Notes under the pieces: generated by a model
What the model was told of the DNA's origin: nothing
The model's database searches: none
What the model saw: only the letters and a program-made list of their open reading frames with translations
In this document: positions 27,120 through 36,703 of the stretch, one piece after another
Position numbering within the stretch: the first letter of the stretch is position 1
How the letters are laid out: the number at the start of each line of letters is the position of its first letter
Translations under genes and position numbers: made by a program
Assembly (NCBI RefSeq): GCF_900095855.1
Contig: NZ_FMIY01000002.1
Location: 859,322 to 923,321, forward strand
Origin: Megasphaera coli
Lineage (GTDB): Bacteria > Bacillota > Negativicutes > Veillonellales > Megasphaeraceae
Reading direction: 5' to 3'
Length of the DNA stretch: 64,000 nucleotides

Positions 27120-28561
27120 TTTTTCCAGCGCGCCCCCTGCGGTGAATCTTCAATGGTAATGCCGATGGCCGCGAGCTTATCGCGAATAGCATCGGCCAGG
27201 GCATACTGCTTTTGAGAGCGGCATTCCTGACGCAGCTCCAGGATTACCTCCATCAGTTCGGCATAGTCTTTATCGCTTGCACTGCCGTTTTTGCCGGTCC
27301 AGCGGTCTTCGAGGACACCGAGAATGTCGGTCATCATCTTGAAAATACGCTTTACTTCCGACAATACGGCCGAGTCCGCGGGAACATTGTTCGTCGCCAC
27401 GTCATTCTTGTAAATGTTGATCTTCTTGGCCAATTCAAACATGGCCGCACTGGCAAGAGCCGTATTGAAGTCGTCACACATGGCTTCTTCATACTCTTCT
27501 TTCGCCTGTTCCGCGTCGGCCAAAAGCTGTGCCGATGCGGCCGATTTGCCGCCTGACGGCAGTTCAAGAAGGTAGAGCGTGTTGTCGATAGCCGTGCCGA
27601 GCCGTTCGAGGCTGCGCGTCATTTCCGTAAGCCGTTCGTCACTGAAGTCCAAGGGGCTTCTGTAATGGTTGGAAATGAGGAAGTACCGGAGCGCGTCGGC
27701 GCTGTAATGTTCCAATACGTCCTTGACGAGGAAGAAGTTATTCAAAGACTTGCTCATCTTTTCCGAGTCGATCGTAATAAAGCCGTTGTGCACCCAATAA
27801 TTGACCATCGGGCCGTGGCCGCAGCACGCTTCGGTCTGGGCGATTTCGTTTTCGTGATGCGGGAAAATCAGGTCGCTGCCGCCGCCGTGAAAATCAAAGG
27901 GCTCGCCCAGGTATTTAAGGCTCATGGCGGAACATTCGATGTGCCAGCCCGGCCTGCCTTTGCCCCACGGGCTGTCCCAGGACGGTTCACCCGGCTTTGC
28001 GGCCTTCCAGAGAGCGAAATCCATGGGATTTTCCTTGCGGTCGTCCACTTCGATGCGGGCGCCGGCCATCATATCGTCCAAGGAACGGTGGCTCAATTTA
28101 CCGTAGTCTTTAAAGCTCGTTACGCGGTAATAAACGTCGCCGTCGAGCTCATAAGCGTGCTTTTTCCGAATCAGCCCGGCAATCATATCGATAATGTCGT
28201 CCATGTGCTCCGAAACGAGGGGATACTTGTCGGCACGCTGAACGTGCAGCTTGTCCATAACATCAAAATACGACGCAATGTAGCGGTTCGTAATGGTGTC
28301 CCACGACACTTCTTCACCGTTGGCCGCGTTAATAATCTTGTCGTCGACATCCGTAAAGTTCTGGATGTGCGTTACTTCATAGCCGAGGTGACGCAAATAC
28401 CGTTTAATGACATCCCATGTCACGAAGGGCCGCGCGTTGCCCATATGGGAATGGTTATACGGCGTAATGCCGCAGACATACATTTTCACCTGACCCGGCG
28501 TAACGGGTTTAAAAACTTCTTTTCTTCTCGTCAACGTATTGTATACTGTAAGTTCTCTCAT
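27116..28561 (-). CDS. cysS: Cysteinyl-tRNA synthetase
   Basis: Charges tRNA-Cys. The 481-residue class I enzyme has YVCGITPYNHSHMGNAR (zinc Cys and the HIGH-like motif), CSAMSLKYLGEPFDFHGGGSDLIFPHHENEIAQ (zinc ligands) and KMSKS (SEKMSKSLNN). The ATG at 28561 has GGGAGG 6 bases upstream; a longer in-frame start would run into the T-box terminator. It is controlled by the T-box leader before it and heads the mrnC-rlmB-rae1-sigH-secG operon. Confidence 0.97.
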   Translation of the reverse strand: MRELTVYNTLTRRKEVFKPVTPGQVKMYVCGITPYNHSHMGNARPFVTWDVIKRYLRHLGYEVTHIQNFTDVDDKIINAANGEEVSWDTITNRYIASYFDVMDKLHVQRADKYPLVSEHMDDIIDMIAGLIRKKHAYELDGDVYYRVTSFKDYGKLSHRSLDDMMAGARIEVDDRKENPMDFALWKAAKPGEPSWDSPWGKGRPGWHIECSAMSLKYLGEPFDFHGGGSDLIFPHHENEIAQTEACCGHGPMVNYWVHNGFITIDSEKMSKSLNNFFLVKDVLEHYSADALRYFLISNHYRSPLDFSDERLTEMTRSLERLGTAIDNTLYLLELPSGGKSAASAQLLADAEQAKEEYEEAMCDDFNTALASAAMFELAKKINIYKNDVATNNVPADSAVLSEVKRIFKMMTDILGVLEDRWTGKNGSASDKDYAELMEVILELRQECRSQKQYALADAIRDKLAAIGITIEDSPQGARWKK

Positions 28562-28582
28562 CGTGTCCTCCCATTTACACGC

Positions 28583-28842
28583 AAAAAGGGCCGCCATCCC
28601 TCTACAGAGACGGTGGCCCGCGGTTCCACTCTGCTTTACGGCAGATGCCGTAATCTTAAGGCCTCTAACGGCGGCAGCCGGGCCGGGGTACTTCAGTTCA
28701 CCCGACCTGCTCGCAAAGGCAGCTTCATCGTTTTGCCGTCTGAAAAAGCTCTCAGCAACCGCTCTTTCTCTCTGTAGCGCTCGACGACGAACATATTTCG
28801 GTCATCGCAGTTACTATTCTGTCTGAAGAGGCAATTTTATAA
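28583..28842 (-). promoter_or_regulatory. T-box riboswitch controlling cysS
   Basis: The minus strand carries the T-box sequence AGAGTGGAACCGCGG (28618-28632), the antiterminator partner that pairs with the acceptor end of uncharged tRNA. It is followed by a terminator: GGGCCACCG...(loop)...GGCGGCCC over 28588-28619, then TTTTT (28587-28583). Upstream is the stem I region with the AG-bulge-like CAGAGAGAAAG and GGTTGCTGAGAGC. A TGC triplet at 28719-28721 is a candidate cysteine specifier, but this needs folding to confirm. Starvation for charged tRNA-Cys would open the operon. Confidence 0.93.
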
Positions 28843-28848
28843 TATACT

Positions 28849-28877
28849 ATAGTATATGACAGTTTCGCGCCTGTCAA
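28849..28877 (-). promoter_or_regulatory. Promoter of the cysS operon
   Basis: TTGACA (28877-28872), a 17-bp spacer and TACTAT (28854-28849) just before the T-box leader. The -35 lies only 8 bases from the gltX stop. Confidence 0.8.
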
Positions 28878-28884
28878 GACGGAA

Positions 28885-30345
28885 CTATTGCAAGAGGCCG
28901 CTTTTTTGCAGGCGCGCCATTACCTTTTTCCGTCCCATCAGGGCAATGATTACGTTCAAATCCGGCCCGTGCATAACACCTGTCAGGGCCACGCGAATCG
29001 GCATGTATACGAACTTGCCTTTTACGCCGAGTCCCTTTTGCACCTTTTTGAAGAGGGGCTGTACTGTGTCGGCCGTCACCTCCGGAAGGGCCTCAAGTTC
29101 CTGCACGAACGCGGACAATACTGCCGGCGCCGTTTCTTCCCGGAGGACTGCCGCCGTTTCTTCATTTTCCGGCGCGTAATCGTCCGTAAAGAAAATTTTC
29201 GCCGCTTCCACGACCTGCGCGCCGTACTGAATGTGTTCACGCAAAGCCCAAACCATTTCCTTCGCCCAGGTGAGCGTTGCCGCGTCGGCATCTTTTGCAA
29301 TCCGGCCGGCCTGCTGCAGATGCGGCAGGCATACTTCAAAAAGCCGGTCCGCGTCGAGCTGTTTCATGTATTGGAAGTTAATCCAGTTGAGCTTTTCAAT
29401 GTCGAAGACGGCCGGATTTTTTGCAACCCGTTCAAGTGTGAACCGGCTGCAAATTTCATCGTGCGAAAGAATTTCTTCATCTCCCTCCGGGGTCCAGCCG
29501 AGGAGCGCCAGAAAGTTAAAGAGCGCTTCGGGCAAATACCCCATATCCCGATACTGCTGCACCGATGTGGCGCCGTGACGTTTACTCATCTTCTTCCTGT
29601 CCGCACCGAGTATGAGCGACACGTGGGCGAACCGCGGCGGTTCAAAGCCGAGAGCCCGGTAGATGACGAGCTGGCGCGGCGTGTTGGAAAGGTGTTCTTC
29701 CGCACGAATAACGTGCGTAATCTTCATAAGGGCGTCGTCAAGGACGACGCAGTAGTTGTACACGGGCACGCCGTCCGACTTGACGATGACAAAGTCGCCG
29801 ATATTGGCCGCTTCAAAAGGAACCTTGCCGCGAACGATATCATCCACTTCGACCAAGCCTTCCTTCGGTGCTCTGATACGTACGACATGAGGACGGCCCT
29901 CCTTTAAATATTCTTCCACTCTGTCATGCGAAAGACAGCTGCACTTGCCGCTGTACACGGGTGTTTCACCGTCAGCCAGCTGCTTTTCCTTTTCCGCTTC
30001 CAGTTCTTCCGGCGTGCAGAAGCAGTAGTACGCCTTGTCTTCGGCAATGAGCTTTTCCGTATATTTTTTGTACAGGTCGAGACGTTCCATTTGACGGTAC
30101 GGACCGTAGTCACCGCCCACGTCAATGCCTTCATCCCAGTTGATGCCCAACCAGCGCAGAGCTGCTTTAATATTTATTTCCGATTCGGCCGTAGAGCGCT
30201 TCAAATCCGTATCTTCCACACGCACGACGAAGGTTCCCCCTTCGTGCCTGGCAAGAAGATAATTGAACAGAGCCGAACGGGCCCCGCCGATATGAAAAGG
30301 ACCGGTCGGACTGGGCGCAAAACGTACGCGAACTCTTTCAGACAT
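28885..30345 (-). CDS. gltX: Glutamyl-tRNA synthetase
   Basis: Charges tRNA-Glu, and in organisms without GlnRS usually also tRNA-Gln for later amidation. The 486-residue class I enzyme starts MSERVRVRFAPSPTGPFHIGGAR, with the HIGH-like HIGG, and has ILGADRKKMSKRHG (KMSKR). The ATG at 30345 follows AGGAGG by 9 bases; the longer frame is rejected. It follows ispDF by 13 bp in the PIN/TRAM-ispDF-gltX unit. Confidence 0.96.
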   Translation of the reverse strand: MSERVRVRFAPSPTGPFHIGGARSALFNYLLARHEGGTFVVRVEDTDLKRSTAESEINIKAALRWLGINWDEGIDVGGDYGPYRQMERLDLYKKYTEKLIAEDKAYYCFCTPEELEAEKEKQLADGETPVYSGKCSCLSHDRVEEYLKEGRPHVVRIRAPKEGLVEVDDIVRGKVPFEAANIGDFVIVKSDGVPVYNYCVVLDDALMKITHVIRAEEHLSNTPRQLVIYRALGFEPPRFAHVSLILGADRKKMSKRHGATSVQQYRDMGYLPEALFNFLALLGWTPEGDEEILSHDEICSRFTLERVAKNPAVFDIEKLNWINFQYMKQLDADRLFEVCLPHLQQAGRIAKDADAATLTWAKEMVWALREHIQYGAQVVEAAKIFFTDDYAPENEETAAVLREETAPAVLSAFVQELEALPEVTADTVQPLFKKVQKGLGVKGKFVYMPIRVALTGVMHGPDLNVIIALMGRKKVMARLQKSGLLQ

Positions 30346-30358
30346 AACTAAACGCCTC

Positions 30359-31540
30359 CTACAACGCATTGTATTTCAAAATCATAGCAGCCGCCTGGGC
30401 GGCCATCCCCTCTTCTCTGCCGACGAAGCCCAGGTCTTCCGACGTCGTCGCCTTGACGGACACATCGGCCGTGCCGATTTCCAGAGCCGAGGCTATATTT
30501 TGTATCATTTCGGGAACATAAGGCCTGATCTTCGGCCGCTGGGCCAGAAGTGTCGCATCCACGTTGATAATGCGGCAACCGTTCTCAACGAGAAGCTGCT
30601 TCACTTTACGGAGCAAATGCAGGCTGGAAATCCCCTTAAACGCCTTGTCCGTATCGGGAAAATACGTGCCTATATCCTTCAGGCCCGCCGCCCCCAGGAG
30701 AGCGTCCATGACGGCATGAGTGAGGACGTCCGCATCGGAATGACCGTCAAGCCCTTTCTCGAAGGGAATTGCCACGCCGCCCAAGACAAGGCGCCTGCCT
30801 TCTTTCAGGCGGTGGACGTCATAGCCGCTGCCGACACAGTACTTCGTAGGCCCGTTCAAGTAAAACTCCAGGACCGGAATATCGTCCGGCGTCGTCACCT
30901 TGCGGTTACGTTCGTCTCCTTTGAGAACGACGATATCTTCGCCGAGAGCCTCGACGAGGGCGGCATCATCCGTCGCCTCTATACCGTTGTCTTTGGCGTA
31001 TTTATATGCTGCCAGCAAGGTTTTTCGCCGAAAGATTTGGGGTGTCTGCACGGCGATAAGACGACTCCGCTCCAGTGTTTTCAGCTGCTCCGGCCCGTAG
31101 TGCTCCTCCGTCCCGCACAGCTTTACCGTGTCTTTGACGGGTACGGCGTAAATGGCGGCTACGGCCTTTTCCATGACGGCCGCGGCATTATCGTACCATT
31201 CCGGCCCCGCCCAGGGCCGCGAACCGTCGTGAACCATGACGACGTCACAGTCGCCTGCCGTCTCCATGAGGCCGTTATATACAGACTCGCCCCGCTCGGC
31301 ACCGCCTAAGGCGAACTTGACCGGCACGGCCGGGCGCAGAGAAAAGACGAGTTGCTCCGCCTCTCGCCGGTCCCGCTCCGAGATGACCAGGATTACTTCA
31401 TTTACCTTTCGCGCCGCGAAGACGCGGGACAGTGTGTGTTCCAATACGGGTTTACCGCAAAGAGGATAAAACAGCTTATTTCGTTCATAACCAAACCGCC
31501 GACCGGAGCCGGCGGCTACGACAATAACGGATACGTTCAA
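30359..31540 (-). CDS. ispDF: Bifunctional IspD/IspF isoprenoid enzyme
   Basis: A fusion of two steps of the MEP isoprenoid pathway: MEP cytidylyltransferase (IspD) and MECDP synthase (IspF). The N-terminal half (about 1-228) has VSVIVVAAGSGRRFG and VMVHDGSRPW. The C-terminal half (about 235-393) has SGYDVHRLKEGRRLVLGG, GHSDADVLTHAVMDALLGAA and TSEDLGFVGREEG. The start is set at the TTG at 31540, with AGGTGG five bases upstream, rather than a TTG further up inside the preceding gene. The missing IspE step makes the fusion non-sequential, as in other IspDF proteins. Confidence 0.94.
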   Translation of the reverse strand: MNVSVIVVAAGSGRRFGYERNKLFYPLCGKPVLEHTLSRVFAARKVNEVILVISERDRREAEQLVFSLRPAVPVKFALGGAERGESVYNGLMETAGDCDVVMVHDGSRPWAGPEWYDNAAAVMEKAVAAIYAVPVKDTVKLCGTEEHYGPEQLKTLERSRLIAVQTPQIFRRKTLLAAYKYAKDNGIEATDDAALVEALGEDIVVLKGDERNRKVTTPDDIPVLEFYLNGPTKYCVGSGYDVHRLKEGRRLVLGGVAIPFEKGLDGHSDADVLTHAVMDALLGAAGLKDIGTYFPDTDKAFKGISSLHLLRKVKQLLVENGCRIINVDATLLAQRPKIRPYVPEMIQNIASALEIGTADVSVKATTSEDLGFVGREEGMAAQAAAMILKYNAL

Positions 31541-31556
31541 AAAATCCACCTGTTTC

Positions 31557-32741
31557 TTATTCAGATACTTTAACAAAAATCATACGCCCTGCAGAGGTCT
31601 GCAAGACCGACGTAACCGTGACGGGGATATTCATACCGATGTACTTTTCCCCGTTTTCCACGACGATCATCGTGCCGTCGTCAAGATAGGCGACGCCCTG
31701 ATTTTCTTCTTTACCGGCCTTGACGACGAGAACGTTCATCTCTTCGCCGGGAACGCGCGCCGGCTTCAACGCATTGGCCAGATCGTTGATATTGAGAACA
31801 ACGACACCCTGAAGTTCCGCAACCTTATTAAGATTATAATCGTTTGTAATGACCTTGGCATTGAGCTTTTTGCCCAAGCGCACCAGTTTGGAATCAACGC
31901 CCTGAACATCGTCGAAATCGTCGTTAATGACATCAACCTGCACATGCCGGTCCTCCTGCATGCGCTTTAAAATATCAAGTCCGCGCCGGCCCTTCGTACG
32001 CTTCAGCAGATCTGCCGAATCGGCAATCAGCTGTAATTCTTCAAGGACGAAGACAGGGACGAGCAAGGGGCCTTCCAAAAATCCCGTCGCGCACAGTTCC
32101 GCAATACGTCCGTCAATAATCGTACTCGTGTCGAGGAGTTTTCCGGCCCCCGCACCGCCCGGTTTTGTATTCTTCTCTTTACTCTGCTTACTTACGCGCA
32201 AGGTGGAAATAAGAGTGGAAACTTCCGTCTTTTTGCGAACGGCGATACTCATACCGGCGTAACCGAAGACGAGGTTGAATACAATCGGCCCGTACGCGCC
32301 GATAATGGGAAGCCGGGAAAAAGCAAATCCGATTAAATTAGCAATAATAAGTCCAATAAGCAACCCTACAGTCCCGGCGAGCAGATCCTGTCCGGACAAA
32401 CCGCTCAAGCTGTATTCAATGCGATGAATAGCCGCCCAAATGAGGCGCAAAATAAAATGTGACAAAATGTACCCAGTCACGGCACCGATAACCGCACCGA
32501 CCGCGTAAGCGATAACCGTGAGCACGGTCAGGCCGAGTATACCGCCCGACGCGGCTTCACCTTCCAGTTCGGCACTGAAGAAAGGTGTCGTCAAAAGTTC
32601 GTCCGCAAGAACGACAAAAATAAGGGCCACGACGAGGACGATGAGCCATCGCATGAGATTATCGGCCAGCTTGTGCACCTTGGCACGGCGCGCTTTTCCT
32701 GCATCACGTTCATTGGCGGGCGACATGTTTTGTGTTGTCAT
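31557..32741 (-). CDS. Membrane PIN/TRAM-domain protein (YacL-like)
   Basis: A 394-residue protein with four probable membrane segments in the first 150 residues (LIVLVVALIFVVLADELL, ILGLTVLTVIAYAVGAVIG, LLAGTVGLLIGLIIANLIGFA, AYGPIVFNLVFGYAGMSIA). A PIN nuclease domain follows (LLDTSTIIDGRIAELCATGFL, DINDLANALK) and a C-terminal TRAM RNA-binding domain. This matches Bacillus YacL, whose cellular role is unclear. It is the first gene of the unit with ispDF and gltX, with an extended -10 element (TGATATAAT, 32780-32788) upstream and GGGAGGTGA as ribosome site. Confidence 0.92.
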   Translation of the reverse strand: MTTQNMSPANERDAGKARRAKVHKLADNLMRWLIVLVVALIFVVLADELLTTPFFSAELEGEAASGGILGLTVLTVIAYAVGAVIGAVTGYILSHFILRLIWAAIHRIEYSLSGLSGQDLLAGTVGLLIGLIIANLIGFAFSRLPIIGAYGPIVFNLVFGYAGMSIAVRKKTEVSTLISTLRVSKQSKEKNTKPGGAGAGKLLDTSTIIDGRIAELCATGFLEGPLLVPVFVLEELQLIADSADLLKRTKGRRGLDILKRMQEDRHVQVDVINDDFDDVQGVDSKLVRLGKKLNAKVITNDYNLNKVAELQGVVVLNINDLANALKPARVPGEEMNVLVVKAGKEENQGVAYLDDGTMIVVENGEKYIGMNIPVTVTSVLQTSAGRMIFVKVSE

Positions 32742-32779
32742 ATTCGTTCACCTCCCATATACGACCGGGAAACTGATTA

Positions 32780-32788
32780 ATTATATCA
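32780..32788 (-). promoter_or_regulatory. Extended -10 promoter element before the PIN/TRAM gene
   Basis: TGATATAAT on the minus strand, 39 bases before the start codon; no good -35 box. It would separate this unit from the radA end of the clp operon. Confidence 0.5.
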
Positions 32789-32822
32789 TGTATAACCGGA
32801 CATGAACAGAAAGAAACTTAAA

Positions 32823-34193
32823 TCACTCCTCTTTAAACGCCGCACGAAGCGCTTCGCCGAGATTCTTGACGTAAACAACGTCATACGTATGCCTGCCCAT
32901 GTCGTCCTTATTGCCCCGCGGCAGAATAAAACGTGTAAAGCCGAGCTTGGCCGCTTCCTGTACACGCCGCCTGACATGGGGCACGCGGCGGATGTCACCT
33001 GTAAGACCGATTTCACCCATAAGGGCCGTGTTTTTGTCCACGACGACATCGCGCAGGGACGAGACGATCGCCAAGGCTACGGGCAAATCGGCGGCAGGCT
33101 CATTCAGCTTCAATCCGCCCGCAATATTGATATACACGTCCTGTGTCGACAAATTCAGGCCGACACGTTTTTCAAGAACCGCCAGAAGGAGGATGAGGCG
33201 GTTATAGTCCATACCGACAACAGTACGCCGCGGCACGGCAAAAACGGAACGCGACGTGAGGGCCTGCACTTCTCCCAGGAGCGGACGCAAACCGTCCATG
33301 ACGGCGGCCACGGCGGATCCGGCTTCGCCTGCGGACCGTTCCGCCAGGAGCAGAGCCGACGGATTTAAAAGTTCTTTGAGGCCCGTTTCGGACATGGTAA
33401 AAATACCGGCTTCGTTCGTCGAGCCGAAACGGTTTTTCATGCTGCGCAGAATACGGAACTGATACTGCCGCTCCCCTTCCAAATAGAGAACGACGTCGAC
33501 GAGGTGTTCCATGAGGCGCGGACCGGCGATGGCGCCGTCTTTCGTAACATGGCCGATGACGACGACAGGCATACCCGTCGACTTGGCAAAGTTCATGAGT
33601 TTGTTCGTTCCTTCGCGAATCTGCCCCTGACTGCCCGGCGCGCCGTCACAGTCGCTCGTATACATAGTCTGGATAGAATCGACAATGAGAAGGCCCGCTT
33701 TTTCATTTTCCGCCGTCTTCAAGACCGCATCCAAATACGTGTCGGCCTGAATAAGAAGTTCCGGTGCGTCTATACCCAGGCGCCGGGCACGCAGCTTAAT
33801 CTGTCCAGCCGACTCTTCCCCTGTCGCGTAAAGGACCGTTCCGGCCGCCCCGCAAACGGCTGAAGCCAGCTGCAGAACAAGCGTCGACTTGCCGATGCCC
33901 GGATCGCCGCTCAAGAGAATGAGAGCACCCGGCACGATACCGCCGCCCAAGACGGCGTCGAGCTCGCCGATACCCGTGACGAGGCGGGCCGTCTCTTCCG
34001 ATTTAATATCCTTAAGCGCTGCCGGCGATTTCCCGGCCCGGCGCACGACTGAACGGGCCGCGACCGGGGCGGGCGGCGCCTCTATTTCTTCGTGCAGTGT
34101 ATTCCACTGACCGCACTGCGGACAGCACCCCAGCCATTTGGCGGAAACGCTGCCGCACTCCGTGCAGACATAGCGGCTTTTTATCTTTGCCAT
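32823..34193 (-). CDS. radA: DNA repair protein RadA (Sms)
   Basis: A RecA-like ATPase that promotes branch migration in recombination. The 456-residue product has the N-terminal zinc finger CTECGSVSAKWLGCCPQCGQW, Walker A GDPGIGKST, the RadA-specific KNRFG motif (MKNRFGSTNEAGIFTM) and a C-terminal Lon-protease-like domain (TSRSVFAVPRRTVVGMDYNRLILLLAVLEKR). It follows clpC by 9 bp, the normal Firmicutes order. Confidence 0.96.
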   Translation of the reverse strand: MAKIKSRYVCTECGSVSAKWLGCCPQCGQWNTLHEEIEAPPAPVAARSVVRRAGKSPAALKDIKSEETARLVTGIGELDAVLGGGIVPGALILLSGDPGIGKSTLVLQLASAVCGAAGTVLYATGEESAGQIKLRARRLGIDAPELLIQADTYLDAVLKTAENEKAGLLIVDSIQTMYTSDCDGAPGSQGQIREGTNKLMNFAKSTGMPVVVIGHVTKDGAIAGPRLMEHLVDVVLYLEGERQYQFRILRSMKNRFGSTNEAGIFTMSETGLKELLNPSALLLAERSAGEAGSAVAAVMDGLRPLLGEVQALTSRSVFAVPRRTVVGMDYNRLILLLAVLEKRVGLNLSTQDVYINIAGGLKLNEPAADLPVALAIVSSLRDVVVDKNTALMGEIGLTGDIRRVPHVRRRVQEAAKLGFTRFILPRGNKDDMGRHTYDVVYVKNLGEALRAAFKEE

Positions 34194-34202
34194 CCCTTCT
34201 CC

Positions 34203-36671
34203 TTATGTGACATCAATAACGGTAAAGGTCAAATTCTTGCCGTCCGTGCTGTCGGCGCGGACAGTCTGTCCTTCCGTCAGGCTGCCGGCAAGAAGCAGCT
34301 CGGAAACGGGATCTTCCACCTGCTTCTGAACGGCTCTGCGCAGGGGCCTCGCACCGTAAGCGAAGTCCGTGCCCTCGCCGACGAGAACGTCCACGGCGGC
34401 AGCCGTCTTTTCAAAGTGAACGCCCTTTTCTTCCAGCCGCTTTTCAAGGTCCGTCAACATGATGCCCACAATATGCCGCAAGTCCGCCTTTTCCAAAGGC
34501 TTGAAGACGAGCATTTCATCCAGCCGATTAATAAACTCGGGTTTAAAGAAGCGCCGCACGTCGGCGAGGATTTCCTTTTTCGCCCCTTCAAAAGCGGCCA
34601 TGCCTGCCGGTTCTCTGTCGGTGTCGAAACCCATGGTCGGCGTTTCCGGCCGCAAGTGAGACGCGCCGAGGTTACTCGTCATGATGATGACCGTATTTCG
34701 AAAATCCACGCTGCGGCCCTTGGAGTCGGTCAGTTTGCCGTCGTCCAGGACCTGCAGGAGAAGGTTGAAGAAATCGCCGCTCGCCTTTTCCACTTCGTCA
34801 AAAAGGATGACGCTGTACGGCTTCTCCCGCACCTTATCCGTAAGTTCGCCCCCTTCTTCATGGCCCACATAGCCGGGAGGAGAACCGATGAGACGGGAAA
34901 CATTGTGGCGCTCCATGAACTCGCTCATGTCGATACGAATAAGGGCGTCGTCGCTGCCGAAGAGCTGCTTTGCCAGCGCGCGGGCCAACTCGGTCTTGCC
35001 TACGCCGCTCGGTCCGAGGAAGAGGAAGGATCCGACAGGGCGGCGTTCATCTTTAAGACCAGCCCGGGCGCGGCGTATAGCCTTGGAAACGGCAGTAACC
35101 GCTTCGTCCTGGCTGATGACGCGTTTGTGCAGGTCTTCTTCCAAATGCAGCAGCCGATGCGCTTCCGTTTCCGTAAGCTGCCGCACGGGTACCCCCGTCC
35201 AGACGGACACGACATCGGCTACGTCGGCCGCGGTAACAACAGGCGCCGTTTCTTCTGCCGCCTTTTTGCCGCCGCGCAGATGCCGGAGCTTTTCTTCAAG
35301 AATCTTGCACTTGTCGCGCAGGGCTGCGCAGGCTTCAAAATCTTCCGCCGCGAGAAGCGCTTTCTTCTCTTTCGCAAGCTGTGCCAATTCCCGTTCCAAA
35401 CTCTTTATTTCCGTTGTCGGCGCAGTGGCGCAAATGCGTACCTTCGCGGCCGCTTCGTCAATGACGTCTATCGCCTTGTCGGGTAAAAAGCGGTCCGAAA
35501 TATACCGTGCCGACAGGAATACGGCTTCGGCAACGGCCTCGTCTTCGAGACGGACGTGATGAAATTCTTCGTACCGCTCCTTCAGGCCCGTTAAAATCTG
35601 TACGGCTTCTTCCCGCGACGGTTCTTCCACGCGAATAGGCTGAAACCGCCGTGCCAAGGCCGAATCCTTTTCAAGGTATTTCTTGTATTCTTCCGTCGTC
35701 GTCGCACCGATACATTGTAATTCGCCGCGCGCCAACGCGGGCTTTAATATATCGGCCGCATCCATCGCCCCGTCTGCCGAACCTGCGCCGATGAGCTGGT
35801 GCAGTTCATCAATAAAAAGGATGACGGAACGGTCGTTTTTCACCGTATCTACAAGACGTTTAATACGTTCTTCAAACTCGCCGCGGAACTTCGTACCCGC
35901 AACAAGGCTTGCCAAATTAAGAGAAAAGACCTTTTTGTCCGCCAAAATATAGGGCACTTCGCCATCGACAATTCGCTGCGCCAATCCTTCGGCAATGGCC
36001 GTCTTACCGACACCGGGCTGCCCCAGGAGAACAGGATTGTTCTTTGTGCGGCGGCAAAGGATTTGAATAACCCGTTCAATTTCTTTAGCCCTGCCGATGA
36101 CCGGATCGATTTTTCCCTTGCGTGCTTCTTCATTTAAATCCCTGCCGTAAGCGGACAAGCCGTCGTCCTCAAGGGGTTCTTCATTAGCCGCCGTTTCCGC
36201 CCCGTCATCTGGTCCTTCATCATGTCGCGACGAAGAGGACATGCCCTGCTCGAAGGCGTAAATCCGTTCGGCAATTTCCTGCGGCGCAATATCCATGCTT
36301 TCCAAAATTTGCGCCGCCATGCTGTCATCTTTCTGCAAGAGGCCGAGCAATATATGCTCCGTCCCTACATAGGACTGTTTGAGGCGTTTCGATTCTTCAA
36401 CGGCGAACTCCATAGCCTCTTTCATGCCCGTCGTCAGGACGAGATGTGCGTTCGGCGTCATCCCGAGACCGACAATATTCTCTACGGCACGAGTCACGTT
36501 TGTGGGCGTCAGGCCCATATCTCTGAGCATCTGCCCGGCCGTCCCTTCTTCGTTGAGCACGAGGCCCAAGAGTATATGTTCCGTCCCCACGTAATTATGA
36601 GCCAACCGCTGTGCCGCATTGCGCGCATAGCGGAGAACTTTTTTAGAATCATCAGTAAACCGATTATACAT
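34203..36671 (-). CDS. clpC: ATP-dependent Clp protease ATPase subunit ClpC
   Basis: A Hsp100 unfoldase that feeds proteins to ClpP. The order is: ClpN repeats (residues 1-140), AAA1 with GQPGVGKTA, a middle UVR-like coiled coil ([21 protein letters not shown]), then AAA2 with [14 protein letters not shown]. Each ClpN repeat keeps GTEHILLG, whose Glu binds phosphoarginine in Bacillus ClpC. The ATG at 36671 is chosen since AAGGAGG is 10 bases upstream; an ATG at 36677 is too close. The product has 822 residues. It sits in the ctsR-mcsA-mcsB-clpC-radA operon. Confidence 0.96.
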   Translation of the reverse strand: MYNRFTDDSKKVLRYARNAAQRLAHNYVGTEHILLGLVLNEEGTAGQMLRDMGLTPTNVTRAVENIVGLGMTPNAHLVLTTGMKEAMEFAVEESKRLKQSYVGTEHILLGLLQKDDSMAAQILESMDIAPQEIAERIYAFEQGMSSSSRHDEGPDDGAETAANEEPLEDDGLSAYGRDLNEEARKGKIDPVIGRAKEIERVIQILCRRTKNNPVLLGQPGVGKTAIAEGLAQRIVDGEVPYILADKKVFSLNLASLVAGTKFRGEFEERIKRLVDTVKNDRSVILFIDELHQLIGAGSADGAMDAADILKPALARGELQCIGATTTEEYKKYLEKDSALARRFQPIRVEEPSREEAVQILTGLKERYEEFHHVRLEDEAVAEAVFLSARYISDRFLPDKAIDVIDEAAAKVRICATAPTTEIKSLERELAQLAKEKKALLAAEDFEACAALRDKCKILEEKLRHLRGGKKAAEETAPVVTAADVADVVSVWTGVPVRQLTETEAHRLLHLEEDLHKRVISQDEAVTAVSKAIRRARAGLKDERRPVGSFLFLGPSGVGKTELARALAKQLFGSDDALIRIDMSEFMERHNVSRLIGSPPGYVGHEEGGELTDKVREKPYSVILFDEVEKASGDFFNLLLQVLDDGKLTDSKGRSVDFRNTVIIMTSNLGASHLRPETPTMGFDTDREPAGMAAFEGAKKEILADVRRFFKPEFINRLDEMLVFKPLEKADLRHIVGIMLTDLEKRLEEKGVHFEKTAAAVDVLVGEGTDFAYGARPLRRAVQKQVEDPVSELLLAGSLTEGQTVRADSTDGKNLTFTVIDVT

Positions 36672-36703
36672 GCACATCCCCTCCTTACAGGTTATATACA
36701 TTC

